DNA from: Flavobacteriaceae bacterium D16
Lineage (GTDB): Bacteria > Bacteroidota > Bacteroidia > Flavobacteriales > Flavobacteriaceae
Direction of reading: 5' to 3'
Length of the DNA stretch: 64,000 nucleotides
Assembly (NCBI GenBank): GCA_021295155.1
Contig: JAJTJC010000035.1
Coordinates: 248,001-312,000, forward strand
In this document: in pieces, positions 9,012-17,117 of the stretch
Position numbering within the stretch: the first letter of the stretch is position 1
How the letters are laid out: every line of letters starts with the position of its first letter
Translations under genes and position numbers: made by a program
The notes under the pieces: generated by a model
Told to the model about the DNA's origin: nothing
The model's input: only the letters and a program-made list of their open reading frames with translations
Databases searched by the model: none

Positions 9012-10431
9012 TGGGATGTTCCATATGATCCTGGATTATATCAATATTGTCTTTTTGATATTTAGCGTCATGTTGGTACTGTTATTTACCGGCATGGCTT
9101 ACCTGTCTACACTTAATGCTATACACTACAGGAATAAAAACAGTTTTGGAGACCTTTCCAAAGTAATGGCTTCGCCTATCGCGCCGGGCATTACCATTAT
9201 AGCTCCTGCATATAATGAAGCTTTGACCATTGTAGAGAACATACGCTCACTTCTCTCCCTTCAATATGTTAACTACGAGGTGATGGTTGTTAATGACGGT
9301 AGCAAAGACGACACCCTAAAAAAAATGATTGAGGCCTATGATTTGGAGCAGGTTGAACGCAGTATAGACCCTAACTGGCCTTGTAAACCTATTAAGGCCA
9401 TCTACAAATCCCGACAGCGGTCCTTTTCAAGGCTTACAGTGATTGACAAGGTCAATGGTGGTAAATCCGATGCCCTGAATACAGGTATGCGTTTATCTGA
9501 AAATAAATATGTAGGATGCATTGACGTAGACTGCCTGTTATTACCGGAAGCCTTGCTGCATGTGGTTAAGGCCTTCTACCAGCGTTCTGAAAAAAGAGTA
9601 ATTGCCGTAGGTGGGGTTATTCGCATTGCAAACAGCTGTAAAATTTCTGGGGGTCAGTTGGAGGAGATCCGACTGCCCAAGAACTGGCTGGCAAAATTTC
9701 AGTTATTGGAGTATACCCGTTCCTTTTTGTTAGGAAGAATGGCCTGGGGGCGCATAGACAGCCTTCTTATTATATCCGGAGCTTTTGGGTTTTTCGATCG
9801 TGAAATTGCACTGGCTGCAGGAGGATACAACACCAATACAGTAGGGGAGGATATGGAAATTGTTTTTCGTATGAGGCGTTATATGCATGAACGAGAACTG
9901 CCCTACACTGTAGAATACATTCCGGATCCGTTGTGTTGGACTGAAGTTCCTGAGAGTACGAAGATTTTAATAAATCAACGGGATCGTTGGGCCAGGGGTA
10001 ATTTGGAAACCCTCTACCATCATAAAGACATGTTCTTTAATCCGCGTTATGGCCGTTTGGGTATGCTGAGCTATCCCTATTGGTTTTTCTATGAATGGCT
10101 GGCGCCTATTCTCGAGTTTTTTGGATTCATATCCATAGTACTCTTTTACTATTTGGGTATTTTAAATTTCGAGTTCTTTATTGCCATTACCCTGACCATA
10201 TACACCTTCTCCGTAATGTTTTCGCTTTATGCCATTCTCTGGGAAGTGTACACTTATAATCAATATACTCGTATACGTGACCTGGCCACACTGGTGTTTT
10301 GTGCATTGGTTGAGCCATTCGTTTTTCATCCCATTGTGGTCTGGTCGGCCATTCGCGGGAATTACAAGAAACTATTTAAGATTAATGCAGGCTGGGGATC
10401 ACAGGTCCGCAAAGGCTTTGTTAAGGGATAA
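9004..10431 (+). CDS. Processive GT2 glycosyltransferase (PgaC/BcsA-like inner-membrane synthase)
   Basis: I start this 475-residue protein at ATG 9004, which overlaps the upstream stop by 8 bases; a TTG 36 bases earlier is less likely. There is an N-terminal membrane helix (YINIVFLIFSVMLVLLFTG). The GT-A domain follows with TIIAPAYNEA, VVNDGSKDDT, CIDVDCLL (the D-x-D metal site), a GEDMEIVFR acidic motif and QRDRWARG, the Q-x-x-R-W motif of processive synthases. Several C-terminal membrane helices (about residues 350-440) complete it. Such enzymes polymerise NDP-sugars on the cytoplasmic face and thread the chain across the inner membrane. The polymer is unknown; PNAG-like, hyaluronan-like and beta-glucan products are all possible. 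Confidence 0.92.
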   Translation: MDSGMFHMILDYINIVFLIFSVMLVLLFTGMAYLSTLNAIHYRNKNSFGDLSKVMASPIAPGITIIAPAYNEALTIVENIRSLLSLQYVNYEVMVVNDGSKDDTLKKMIEAYDLEQVERSIDPNWPCKPIKAIYKSRQRSFSRLTVIDKVNGGKSDALNTGMRLSENKYVGCIDVDCLLLPEALLHVVKAFYQRSEKRVIAVGGVIRIANSCKISGGQLEEIRLPKNWLAKFQLLEYTRSFLLGRMAWGRIDSLLIISGAFGFFDREIALAAGGYNTNTVGEDMEIVFRMRRYMHERELPYTVEYIPDPLCWTEVPESTKILINQRDRWARGNLETLYHHKDMFFNPRYGRLGMLSYPYWFFYEWLAPILEFFGFISIVLFYYLGILNFEFFIAITLTIYTFSVMFSLYAILWEVYTYNQYTRIRDLATLVFCALVEPFVFHPIVVWSAIRGNYKKLFKINAGWGSQVRKGFVKG

Positions 10432-10433
10432 GA

Positions 10434-12821
10434 ATGGGATTGTTAAGTCAAATAAACGTACAAAACGGAAAACCAGCGCTGAAGGAGTACATCCAATTGG
10501 CAATGGCTTTTTTCCTTGCTCTGTGCCTACTATCGTTCTATCAGAATGTTCGCCTGTACAGTGAGGGAGTTTTAGACGGAATAATCTCCAAAAGCCTGTT
10601 TTTGTCTTTTCTGCATCACTCAGGTTTTGCCTCCCTGGTCGCTTTAATGGGCGTATTCATTTTTAACTATTACAAGCAAAGCAAACCTGAAAAAGGATTT
10701 CAGATAATGCGCTACGTATTTTGGATTTTGCTGGTGATAGAAGGTCTTCTTATGGAATTCTATCTGCAGCATTATGAAATACTCGAATTTGGATTCTGGG
10801 GCCGATATTTTACGTTTACTTCAGTGGGTAAGTTTATACTTTTATTGCTTGCCTACGCTGTTGCAGCGGCCATTTGGTTCCATCTATTTTACAGACTTAC
10901 GTCCACTGTTTACAGGGTGATTAGTAAGATGTATCCATTTACCTTGATCTTGCTCAGTCTGTTTCTGGCCACGCTTAGCACTGCTAAAAAACCCGTGAAT
11001 GAGAATAAAACCCAACATCTGGTTACTGCAATCCTCATTGAAGCTTTGAGCTGGGATGAATACGAAGGCACTAAGGAATATCCACTCACAAGGAAGTTTA
11101 TATCTGACGATGATTTAGGGTCGTACATGAACTTAACAACTTCAAAACCCAATATAGTATTTATAGTTATTGACGGCCTGGGCTCTGAATTTATTGGGGA
11201 TAATGCCGTGTATGAAGGATTTACGCCATTTCTGAATTCCCTGGCACATAATTCCCTTTATTGGCCCAATCACTTGAGTAATACTGGAGAAAACCATGCG
11301 GCGCTACCCACTATAATCGGTTCCCTGCCATTCGGGGAAGATGGTTTCACCAATCTGGAAAACACGGTGACCCGTCAGACTTTGTATGGGGTTTTAAAGA
11401 AAAATGGATATCACACCTCGTTTTACTACGGAGGCAATACGGCCTTGAACCAGCTAGACCGTTTCTTGTTCGAAGAGCATGTAGACCTTGTTGTTGATCA
11501 GAAGAGTTTTGGAGATAGGTACATGAGACAGGAAGAGGACAAAGCTGGAATTTCGCTGGGTTATCCTGATAAAGAACTTTTCCGGAATTGGGCTGCCATT
11601 GAAAAGCCGTCAATGCATCCTCGTTTGGAGGTATTTCTTTCCCTAAGTTCGCAAAATCCTTACCTGATCCCTGAGGGTCAGAAATATAAAACCAGGGTTG
11701 ATGAGCTTCTCAGGAAACATAATTATCCTCGCCATATTGCCAAAAGAGTCCGGAAAAATAAATCCCTTTTTGCCAGCCTGCTGTATACGGATGAAGCCGT
11801 GAAGGAATTGATCACATCCTACAGCGCACTTCCTGAATATCAGCATACATTATTTATAATAACAGGCAGCCATAATGTGACTGAACTACCTGGCCATGAT
11901 GAACTTCATCGCTATAAGGTCCCATTATTTATATACAGTCCGATGATAAAAAAGGCGAAGCGTATGAAACCCTTGGTTTCTCATGCAGACATTACACCAT
12001 CTTTACTGCAGATGCTCCATAAGAAATATGGTATAGAACTTCCAGAGGAGGTGGCCTGGCTGGGAGCTGGTTTAACAGGGGAGAGAGTGTTTCAAAAGCA
12101 AAAGACCATACCATTATATCGATATGGAAAAGGGATTAAGGACTTCGTTTCAGGCAGGCATTTTCTTTCTGGCAATAAGTTGTACCATTTAGACGGTTCA
12201 CTTAATCTTGCTGAAGAAAAAGACAAGGAGTTAAAGGACTCCATCCGGCAGAAACTGGATTACTTCCGATCGGTTAACAAGTATGTTACCCAGAATAATA
12301 AGCTGATCCCGGAGGAGTATGGCTTGTTTACCAATTTGATTGAACCTCCATCCCCGGAGGAACAGGTATGGATCAACAGTGTATTTAATGGGCAGGATTT
12401 TGACGATGCCTATGAAACAGCGAGAAACCTGGCCTTGGATGGTAATCGCGAAAGGGCTCTTTTACTATGCCGATTTATTCTGAATCGCGTACCGGGCCAC
12501 ATAGATACCGAGGTGCTTATGGGCCGTATTTACGGATGGGAAGGGCAATATAAAAAGGCGACAGAATTGTTAGAACGCACGGTGCAAAAATATCCCGTTT
12601 ATATCGATGCCTATTCTGCTTTACTGGATACCTACTTCTGGTCAGGTCAAAATAACAAAGCTACTTTCCTCAAACGGAAGATTGAGCTGCACGAGCTAAA
12701 GTCCAATGAACTAAAGATCAAATTAAAAAGGGCCTATGATATTTTAAATGAGCAGGCCGAGCTTAGTGTGGCCCAAGAAAACGGGAAGTCAATTGCTAAA
12801 AAATATTCCGGAGGACTGTGA
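10434..12821 (+). CDS. LtaS/sulfatase-like membrane transferase with C-terminal TPR module
   Basis: The 795-residue protein has five N-terminal membrane helices (about residues 20-180), then an alkaline-phosphatase/sulfatase-fold domain, then a TPR-like C-terminus (about 655-770). This resembles LtaS/MdoB enzymes, which transfer phosphoglycerol or phosphoethanolamine. PNIVFIVIDGLGSEFIG provides the first metal ligand (Asp247), NTGENHAALPT the candidate nucleophile Thr284, and ITGSHNVTELPGH the region equivalent to the D-H pair of LtaS. Here the Asp position is Ser479 before His480, an unusual change. The product should modify the nascent polymer in the periplasm. It follows the synthase by 2 bases. 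The TPR block is homologous to the N-terminus of the next protein. Confidence 0.82.
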   Translation: MGLLSQINVQNGKPALKEYIQLAMAFFLALCLLSFYQNVRLYSEGVLDGIISKSLFLSFLHHSGFASLVALMGVFIFNYYKQSKPEKGFQIMRYVFWILLVIEGLLMEFYLQHYEILEFGFWGRYFTFTSVGKFILLLLAYAVAAAIWFHLFYRLTSTVYRVISKMYPFTLILLSLFLATLSTAKKPVNENKTQHLVTAILIEALSWDEYEGTKEYPLTRKFISDDDLGSYMNLTTSKPNIVFIVIDGLGSEFIGDNAVYEGFTPFLNSLAHNSLYWPNHLSNTGENHAALPTIIGSLPFGEDGFTNLENTVTRQTLYGVLKKNGYHTSFYYGGNTALNQLDRFLFEEHVDLVVDQKSFGDRYMRQEEDKAGISLGYPDKELFRNWAAIEKPSMHPRLEVFLSLSSQNPYLIPEGQKYKTRVDELLRKHNYPRHIAKRVRKNKSLFASLLYTDEAVKELITSYSALPEYQHTLFIITGSHNVTELPGHDELHRYKVPLFIYSPMIKKAKRMKPLVSHADITPSLLQMLHKKYGIELPEEVAWLGAGLTGERVFQKQKTIPLYRYGKGIKDFVSGRHFLSGNKLYHLDGSLNLAEEKDKELKDSIRQKLDYFRSVNKYVTQNNKLIPEEYGLFTNLIEPPSPEEQVWINSVFNGQDFDDAYETARNLALDGNRERALLLCRFILNRVPGHIDTEVLMGRIYGWEGQYKKATELLERTVQKYPVYIDAYSALLDTYFWSGQNNKATFLKRKIELHELKSNELKIKLKRAYDILNEQAELSVAQENGKSIAKKYSGGL

Positions 12822-14041
12822 AGATAAAAGTATGCATACTCATTGCTGTTCTCATCAGTTCATTTGATCTGATGGCACAGGAGTATTCCTTTAGTGGAGA
12901 CCCGGATATTTCCTTTGCTGCCGCACGGGAAATGGCCTTTTCAGGGAACCATCAGGGAGCAAGAGATACGCTGAAGTCTATTTTGATTCGCTATCCGGAA
13001 TATACTGATGTACGAAGCTTGTTGGGAAAAACCTACACCTGGGATGGCGCCTATGATGACGCTCGGCTTCAATTTAACTGGATTACCTCGAGGGAGCAGC
13101 AAAACAAGGAGGTTTGGATAGCCGCAGTAAAGAATGAGATCTATGCCCAAAACGAGCATATTGCCCTGGGACTTGCTAACAAGGCCCTTATACACCTCCC
13201 TGAGGAAGCAAGTTTGATTAGCCTGAAGGCAGAGGTAATTCATCGCATACAAACGAAACAGGAGTCGAAAAACGCAGGTGCCGAGGGTGATGAAAAAATA
13301 GAAATTAAGCATTCCAAAAACCTGCTGGAATTCGGTAATGCAATAGATGTGTTTGACGCCTTTTACGAGCCTATGCTCTATGCTTCAGTGGCGTACACTC
13401 GTGAAACCAGGTTTGGTAAACTAATGCCCCGCATTAACTACAGTAATCGCTTTAACACCAACGGCGTGCAATATGAACTGGATGTTTATCCCAGGTTTTC
13501 GAAAAAACTACACGGCTATTTAAATTACGGCTATTCCAGGGATGCTATCTATCCCACTCACAGGGCAGGAGCAGAGCTCTATATGAATTTACCCAAAGCT
13601 GTAGAGTTATCAGCCGGGATGCGTTATTTAGGATTTGCAACCAGTAATACAACTATCCTAACCGGCTCAATCGGCCTGTACCGGGGCGATTACTATTTTT
13701 CCCTAAGACCTTATATAACCCCTAGAAGGAATCAAACAGGAATTTCAGGAAATTTGCTGGGAAGAAGGTATTTCAAGAATAAATACAACTATTTGGGGGT
13801 TAATTTAGGGATAGGCTATGCCCCTGAACTGAGGCAGCTTAGTGCCAACAATATCCTTCTGGCAGAAACCCTGTTTTTTATAGAGAGTCAGCAACTATTG
13901 CTTGAATATCAGTTTACTTCAGGTGATATGGCGCATCGCTACAGGGCTAATCTGGGTATTACCCGCCAGGAATACATCCCATCACCCGGTAGTTTCTTTT
14001 GGGCCTTTACTGCCGGGGTACTGTATCAGGTTGCCTTATAG
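12818..14041 (+). CDS. YaiO-like outer-membrane beta-barrel with N-terminal TPR
   Basis: This 407-residue protein starts at GTG 12818, overlapping the previous stop as GTGA. It has a signal peptide (VCILIAVLISSFDLMAQ), a TPR-like helical region (about residues 25-150), and a C-terminal part rich in alternating strands with aromatic girdles (LYASVAYTRETRFG, YLNYGYSRDAIYP, YRANLGITRQEYIP). It ends in the hydrophobic/aromatic pattern of an outer-membrane barrel (VLYQVAL). This is the layout of YaiO-family proteins, often found next to exopolysaccharide genes. It would provide the outer-membrane step or anchor for the polymer made by the upstream enzymes. It is the last gene of the operon; no hairpin follows directly. 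Confidence 0.85.
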   Translation: MKIKVCILIAVLISSFDLMAQEYSFSGDPDISFAAAREMAFSGNHQGARDTLKSILIRYPEYTDVRSLLGKTYTWDGAYDDARLQFNWITSREQQNKEVWIAAVKNEIYAQNEHIALGLANKALIHLPEEASLISLKAEVIHRIQTKQESKNAGAEGDEKIEIKHSKNLLEFGNAIDVFDAFYEPMLYASVAYTRETRFGKLMPRINYSNRFNTNGVQYELDVYPRFSKKLHGYLNYGYSRDAIYPTHRAGAELYMNLPKAVELSAGMRYLGFATSNTTILTGSIGLYRGDYYFSLRPYITPRRNQTGISGNLLGRRYFKNKYNYLGVNLGIGYAPELRQLSANNILLAETLFFIESQQLLLEYQFTSGDMAHRYRANLGITRQEYIPSPGSFFWAFTAGVLYQVAL

Positions 14042-14099
14042 AGCAGGGGTTTTGCCCGAAATAGTACACCACAAAAAAACCTGCCTTCACCACAATTTT

Positions 14100-14130
14100 T
14101 TGTAGCCACATACTAAGTTGGCTAAGTTTA
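14100..14130 (+). promoter_or_regulatory. Candidate Bacteroidota promoter for the twin microprotein genes
   Basis: TTG (14100-14102) and TAAGTTTA (14123-14130) are 20 bases apart. They match the Bacteroidota TTG-N19/20-TAnnTTTG pattern except for the last base. Initiation would fall just before the palindrome at 14141 and about 45 bases before the first ATG. Confidence 0.5.
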
Positions 14131-14140
14131 AGTTATTAAA

Positions 14141-14156
14141 TAGGAGATTTCTCCTA
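14141..14156. promoter_or_regulatory. 16-bp perfect inverted repeat at the predicted transcript 5' end
   Basis: TAGGAGA TT TCTCCTA has two perfect 7-base arms. It lies about 10 bases downstream of the candidate -7 element and 25 bases before the first microprotein ATG. It could be an operator or a 5' RNA hairpin that masks translation. Confidence 0.4.
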
Positions 14157-14180
14157 AGATTATCAAAACCCAGACTTATC

Positions 14181-14279
14181 ATGTTATACGATACCTACGG
14201 GGAGGAATATTTGAATTTTCTCCGCGAATTAAATGAAATTTTAAGTTTAAACGAATTAGCTGAGTTGGACTATTTATAG
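14181..14279 (+). CDS. 32-residue microprotein, copy A of a tandem pair
   Basis: ATG at 14181, TAG at 14277-14279. The acidic, amphipathic peptide contains EEYLNFLRELNEILSL and ends in ELDYL. The neighbouring 99-base frame at 14310 has the same length and the same core (Y-[LV]-N-F-[LI]-x-[EK]-L-N-E-I-L, then [LR]-[DN]-Y). Two independent stretches of noncoding DNA would be very unlikely to give this, so both are judged real genes. The peptide should form one helix with a hydrophobic face and probably binds a protein partner. It is not exported (no signal). Family and function unknown. Confidence 0.65.
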   Translation: MLYDTYGEEYLNFLRELNEILSLNELAELDYL

Positions 14280-14309
14280 TCCAACCGGCTTATTCAAATT
14301 CCAAATCTT

Positions 14310-14408
14310 ATGGCGACCAATAATGAGAATGCCGATTACGTAAACTTTATCGAAAAATTGAACGAGATCCTTATGGATTACAATATTAGCCGTCTGAACT
14401 ATTCTTAG
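14310..14408 (+). CDS. 32-residue microprotein, copy B of a tandem pair
   Basis: ATG at 14310, TAG at 14406-14408, 30 bases after copy A. It contains ADYVNFIEKLNEILMDYN and ends in SRLNYS. It aligns without gaps with copy A across all 32 codons, keeping the Y-x-N-F-x-x-x-L-N-E-I-L core, while the DNA has diverged; this pattern indicates selection on the protein. A strong terminator follows 25 bases later, so A and B form a two-gene unit if the candidate promoter at 14100 is used, or a tail of the polysaccharide operon if they are read through. Function unknown. Confidence 0.65.
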   Translation: MATNNENADYVNFIEKLNEILMDYNISRLNYS

Positions 14409-14432
14409 AGGTTTATTTAGTGTACAATTGAA

Positions 14433-14468
14433 GAAAAAAGGCCCTGAATTATCAGGGCCTTTTTTTTA
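14433..14468. terminator. Bidirectional intrinsic terminator
   Basis: AAGGCCCTGA ATTA TCAGGGCCTT is a perfect 10-base stem, with an A run before and a T run after. It can end the microprotein unit on the + strand and the convergent rpoD transcript on the - strand. Confidence 0.9.
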
Positions 14469-14485
14469 CAATACTTTCAAGGGGA

Positions 14486-15349
14486 TTACCCAAGGTAGTT
14501 TTTAAGCAATTTACTTCTGGAATTATGTCTGAGCTTGCGAATAGCCTTTTCCCTGATTTGACGAACGCGCTCGCGTGTAAGGTCAAAGGTCTGGCCTATT
14601 TCTGCAAGGGTCATAGAAGGCTGGTCCCCAATACCGTAATAGAGTTTAACCACATCTGCTTCCCTAGGAGATAAGGTCTCCAGGGCACGGTTGATCTCTG
14701 TATTCAGGGATTGCAGCATAAGACCGCGATCCGGTCTGGGAGATTCCGACGAATTCATTACATCGTACAGGTTTACATCTTCCCCTTCCTTAAGCGGGGC
14801 ATCCATAGAGATATGACGTCCTGAGTTTTTGAGTGATTGCTTCACTTCTGTCAGGGTCATATCCAGTTCCTGAGCGATTTCCTCAGCTGAAGGTGGTCGC
14901 TGATGCGCCTGTTCCAGATAGGAAAAGGTCTTTTTTATTTTATTTATAGATCCAATTTTATTGAGAGGCAAACGTACAACCCTCGATTGCTCGGCCAGTG
15001 CCTGTAAAATCGATTGTCGTATCCACCAAACAGCATAGGAGATAAATTTAAATCCACGGGTTTCGTCAAAGCGTTTGGCTGCTTTAACAAGACCTACATT
15101 CCCTTCATTGATAAGGTCGGGAAGCTTCAGGCCCTGGTTTTGGTACTGTTTAGCTACGGAAACAACAAATCTTAAGTTGGCGTTGGTAAGTTTTTCGAGT
15201 GCTGCCTGGTCTCCCTGACGTATACGCTGTGCAAGTTCTACTTCTTCAGCGGCAGTAATCAATTCAATTTTACTGATGTCCTGCAGATATTTGTCTAATG
15301 ATTTGGATTCCCTGTTGGTTACCTGCTTGACGATCTTAAGTTGCCTCAT
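14486..15349 (-). CDS. rpoD: Primary RNA polymerase sigma factor (sigma-70, short Bacteroidota type)
   Basis: This 287-residue sigma factor keeps region 1.2 ([19 protein letters not shown]), region 2 with [33 protein letters not shown] and the -10-binding helix [14 protein letters not shown], region 3, and the region 4 helix-turn-helix [18 protein letters not shown]. It lacks the long acidic region 1.1 of proteobacterial sigma-70, as is typical for the Bacteroidota housekeeping sigma. That fits the -33/-7 promoter type seen here. It is a single gene, convergent with the microprotein pair and divergent from the DUF6155 gene. Confidence 0.97.
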   Translation of the reverse strand: MRQLKIVKQVTNRESKSLDKYLQDISKIELITAAEEVELAQRIRQGDQAALEKLTNANLRFVVSVAKQYQNQGLKLPDLINEGNVGLVKAAKRFDETRGFKFISYAVWWIRQSILQALAEQSRVVRLPLNKIGSINKIKKTFSYLEQAHQRPPSAEEIAQELDMTLTEVKQSLKNSGRHISMDAPLKEGEDVNLYDVMNSSESPRPDRGLMLQSLNTEINRALETLSPREADVVKLYYGIGDQPSMTLAEIGQTFDLTRERVRQIREKAIRKLRHNSRSKLLKNYLG

Positions 15350-15538
15350 ATGATTTTATTGGAGTTAAAAGGTTATAAGCTCTCATTATACACTTTTATT
15401 ATTGTTTTTCCAAAAGGAATTGACTTTTCTTATACAAGTTTTATAAGGAGTCTATTTCCTACCGTAAGAATTGTATCATGGGCATATCTCTTAATTAATA
15501 GCTGTTTTTGCCTGAATAGATATGTGTATATTAGAACC

Positions 15539-16054
15539 GTGAGTAAAAGGGCCCTTAAAAAGTATTTGGCTAGTCTTGAAAAATCTGCTCTGGAGGAACA
15601 GGTAATCGACTTGTATGAGCGATTTGCACCCGTTAAGAAGTATTACGACTTCGTGTTTAATCCAAAGGAAGAGAAATTGATCCAGGAAGCAAAGTCGCGT
15701 ATAGCTAACGAATACTTTCCTGTTAAAAGGAAACGGCCCAAAGCGAGAAGATCTGTGGCACAGAAATACCTTAAGCATTTCCGCACCCTTGGAATGGCTC
15801 CCTATTTAGTAGCAGACCTTATGCTGTATAATTTGGAGATAGCACAAACGTTTTCCAGAGAGAAAAGAGTTCCTGAAGCTTTTTATAAAAGTATGTTGAA
15901 CTCTTTTACGGAAGCAACCCAGTATCTGTCTCAGGAAGCCCTTTTGTCAGATTTCAAAGGACGTATTCTGTCAGTTTATGAAGAAGTTAGTATTCAGGGA
16001 TGGCCACTTAAGGAAGGATTTAACAGGGCCATGGATTTGTTAGACCTGGAGTAA
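15539..16054 (+). CDS. DUF6155 family protein
   Basis: I place the start at GTG 15539, giving 171 residues. The open frame extends upstream to 15341 but that part reads as noncoding and would overlap the rpoD start. The N-terminus SKRALKKYLASLEKSALEEQ and the block VKKYYDFVFNPKEEKLIQEA, followed by FPVKRKRPKARRSVAQK, match what I know of DUF6155, a small, basic, helical family common in Bacteroidota. It has no signal peptide or membrane segment, and its function is unknown. The next gene starts 18 bases after the stop, so the two may share a transcript. Confidence 0.75.
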   Translation: MSKRALKKYLASLEKSALEEQVIDLYERFAPVKKYYDFVFNPKEEKLIQEAKSRIANEYFPVKRKRPKARRSVAQKYLKHFRTLGMAPYLVADLMLYNLEIAQTFSREKRVPEAFYKSMLNSFTEATQYLSQEALLSDFKGRILSVYEEVSIQGWPLKEGFNRAMDLLDLE

Positions 16055-16072
16055 TTTTTAAGAGAAGCATTT

Positions 16073-17002
16073 ATGTCAATAGTGATTATTCGCAACGACC
16101 AGAAGACGATGGTATGGAAGGAAGCACTGTTAAAGGCAGATCCGGATTTGGAAATATATGCCTACGACGAAGACCATGACCCAAGCCAGATAAGCATGGC
16201 CATGGTTTGGAAACCGCCACATGGGGCATTATCTCAATATCCCTCGCTACAGGCTATTGCTTCTTTAGGAGCAGGGGTTGATTTCCTGTTTGAAGATGAA
16301 ACACTGCCGCAAGGCGTAGCCATTACACGAGTAGTAGATCCAATCTTGGCCGCGGATATGTCGGAATTTGTCCTTGGAGTAATTCTGGCACGAATCAAGA
16401 ATTTATTGGCCTTTAAACGGGTACAACCTAAAGCTAAATGGCTGCCTCTGGAATATAAGCGAATTATCGAAGTTACTGTGGGTATTATGGGTCTGGGTGA
16501 ATTAGGCTCCAGGCTTGCAGAGGATCTGATACGGTTTGGGTTTGATACAAGGGGCTGGTCTAGATCGGAAAAATCTTTGATCGGGCTTAGTTGCTTTGCA
16601 GGCGACAAGGATCTTGCTTCATTCTTATCCGGGACAGATCTGCTGGTTTGTCTTTTACCATTAACCCCGAATACCAGAGGTATCCTAAATAAGGAACTCT
16701 TTGCTTTGTTACCCAAGGGAGCATACGTAATTAATGTTGCCAGAGGAGGGCACTTGGTTGAGAAAGATTTGCTAGATATATTGGATCAGGGTCACCTTTC
16801 CGGTGCTTTTCTGGATGTTTTCGCACAGGAACCCCTATCGGAAGATCACCCCTTCTGGAAACATCCTAAAATAGATATGAGTCCTCATATTGCCAGTGTT
16901 TCAGATGTAAATTCCGTGGTTCCCCAATTATTGGATAACTATCGCCGTCTACAAGAAGGCCAGCCATTGCTTAATCTTGTTTCCAAATCACGTGGATATT
17001 AA
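16073..17002 (+). CDS. D-2-hydroxyacid dehydrogenase, glyoxylate/hydroxypyruvate reductase A-like
   Basis: This 309-residue protein has the D-isomer-specific 2-hydroxyacid dehydrogenase layout. The dinucleotide-binding motif is VGIMGLGELGSRLAEDL (about residues 138-154), and VINVARGGHLVEKDLL gives the catalytic Arg region. A later Glu lies in DVFAQEPL and the catalytic His in MSPHIAS. Overall similarity is to GhrA, which reduces glyoxylate and hydroxypyruvate with NADPH. Wording such as WSRSEKS after the second strand is compatible with NADPH preference. Cytoplasmic. It follows the DUF6155 gene closely. Substrate is inferred from family only. Confidence 0.85.
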   Translation: MSIVIIRNDQKTMVWKEALLKADPDLEIYAYDEDHDPSQISMAMVWKPPHGALSQYPSLQAIASLGAGVDFLFEDETLPQGVAITRVVDPILAADMSEFVLGVILARIKNLLAFKRVQPKAKWLPLEYKRIIEVTVGIMGLGELGSRLAEDLIRFGFDTRGWSRSEKSLIGLSCFAGDKDLASFLSGTDLLVCLLPLTPNTRGILNKELFALLPKGAYVINVARGGHLVEKDLLDILDQGHLSGAFLDVFAQEPLSEDHPFWKHPKIDMSPHIASVSDVNSVVPQLLDNYRRLQEGQPLLNLVSKSRGY

Positions 17003-17117
17003 TTGATAACTTTAGGAAACGAAATTTCCTTAACGGACAAAAATCGGCTAGTTTTGCAAAATTGGAGTGTCAACAGCTCCGCCAAGTAAAAGAACTTAAC
17101 CCTACAAGGAGGCATTT

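Noticed and set aside
15341-15538. Extended N-terminus of the DUF6155 gene
   Set aside because: It overlaps the rpoD start, is not protein-like, and the family's conserved N-terminus begins right after GTG 15539.
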